A stretch of DNA of 64,000 nt from assembly GCF_001592875.1 (NCBI RefSeq), contig NZ_LSOF01000005.1, positions 401,335 to 465,334 of the forward strand, read 5' to 3'. The notes below the pieces were generated by a model. It made no database searches, was not told the origin of the DNA, and saw nothing but the letters and a program-made list of their open reading frames with translations. Source of the stretch: Pseudomonas sp. BMS12. Lineage in GTDB: Bacteria; Pseudomonadota; Gammaproteobacteria; Pseudomonadales; Pseudomonadaceae. The translations under genes and the position numbers were made by a program. Below are positions 63,974 to 64,000 of this stretch, piece after piece. Each line of letters starts with the position of its first letter. Position 1 is the first letter of the stretch.

Positions 63974-64000
63974 AAGTCATACCCCTCACCCTTTACGGGC

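Overview
This is a high-GC chromosomal window from a gammaproteobacterium that I place in Pseudomonas sensu lato. The gene order GST / fRMsr-like GAF / DUF815 ATPase / sagS-like hybrid kinase / ospR / gpx / msrB / alaA / conserved gene / htpX, then a DEAD-box helicase, a class II DAHP synthase and efp-earP, matches from memory the P. aeruginosa PA2813-PA2852 neighbourhood. REP-type repeats with a GTGGGAGCGGCT...AGCCGC core fit the same genus. The species is not determined; a member of the mendocina/oleovorans/alcaligenes lineage is a guess. I see no tRNA, rRNA, CRISPR array, transposase or phage gene.

Layout. 1-9.7 kb: conserved core with a redox and protein-repair theme: GST, free-methionine-sulfoxide reductase, the SagS-like sensor, a gpx-ospR operon with a clear OhrR/OspR-type operator, msrB, alaA and htpX. 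9.8-16.1 kb: a soluble periplasmic binding/sensor protein, a YgiD-like dioxygenase, and a thioesterase-hydrolase pair downstream of a large wHTH-STAND-TPR regulator. 16.3-20.2 kb: DEAD-box helicase with a long leader, a spermidine-synthase-fold protein and an AraC regulator. 20.3-25.9 kb: a tightly packed five-gene catabolic-looking operon (FMO, BASS transporter, SDR, TauE-like transporter, D-aminoacylase-like amidohydrolase) divergent from the AraC gene. 25.9-26.6 kb: a gene-free repeat-rich spacer. 26.6-30.7 kb: class II DAHP synthase, then an arsR-gapdh-arsJ arsenate-resistance operon. 30.7-39.9 kb: LysR regulators paired with transporters, two lipoproteins, a YcaQ-type glycosylase, DUF3291 and DUF1127 proteins. 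40.1-41.9 kb: EF-P (Arg32 type) and its rhamnosyltransferase EarP.

42.1-57.6 kb is the most interesting region. A 3282-residue surface protein has an N-terminal LEPR-xLF motif, a DUF4347 domain with a His/Cys pair spaced as in clan CD (caspase-like) peptidases, DUF11-like modules and about seven VCBS-like repeats. It has no Sec signal and no RTX nonapeptides that I can see. It is followed by four overlapping genes: a TolC-like outer-membrane lipoprotein, a HlyD-like adaptor, a second HlyD-like adaptor with a cytosolic GAF-like domain, and a polytopic M50 (site-2-protease-like) protein fused to a HlyD-like C-terminus. There is no ABC ATPase or LapG/LapD pair. I propose a type-I-like export route in which the M50 protein replaces the ABC transporter; this is inference.

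57.6-63.7 kb, on the minus strand, is an eight-gene metal-uptake operon (PepSY membrane protein, three small proteins, ZnuA-like binding protein, ATPase, permease, second binding protein), with a Fur-box-like sequence upstream.
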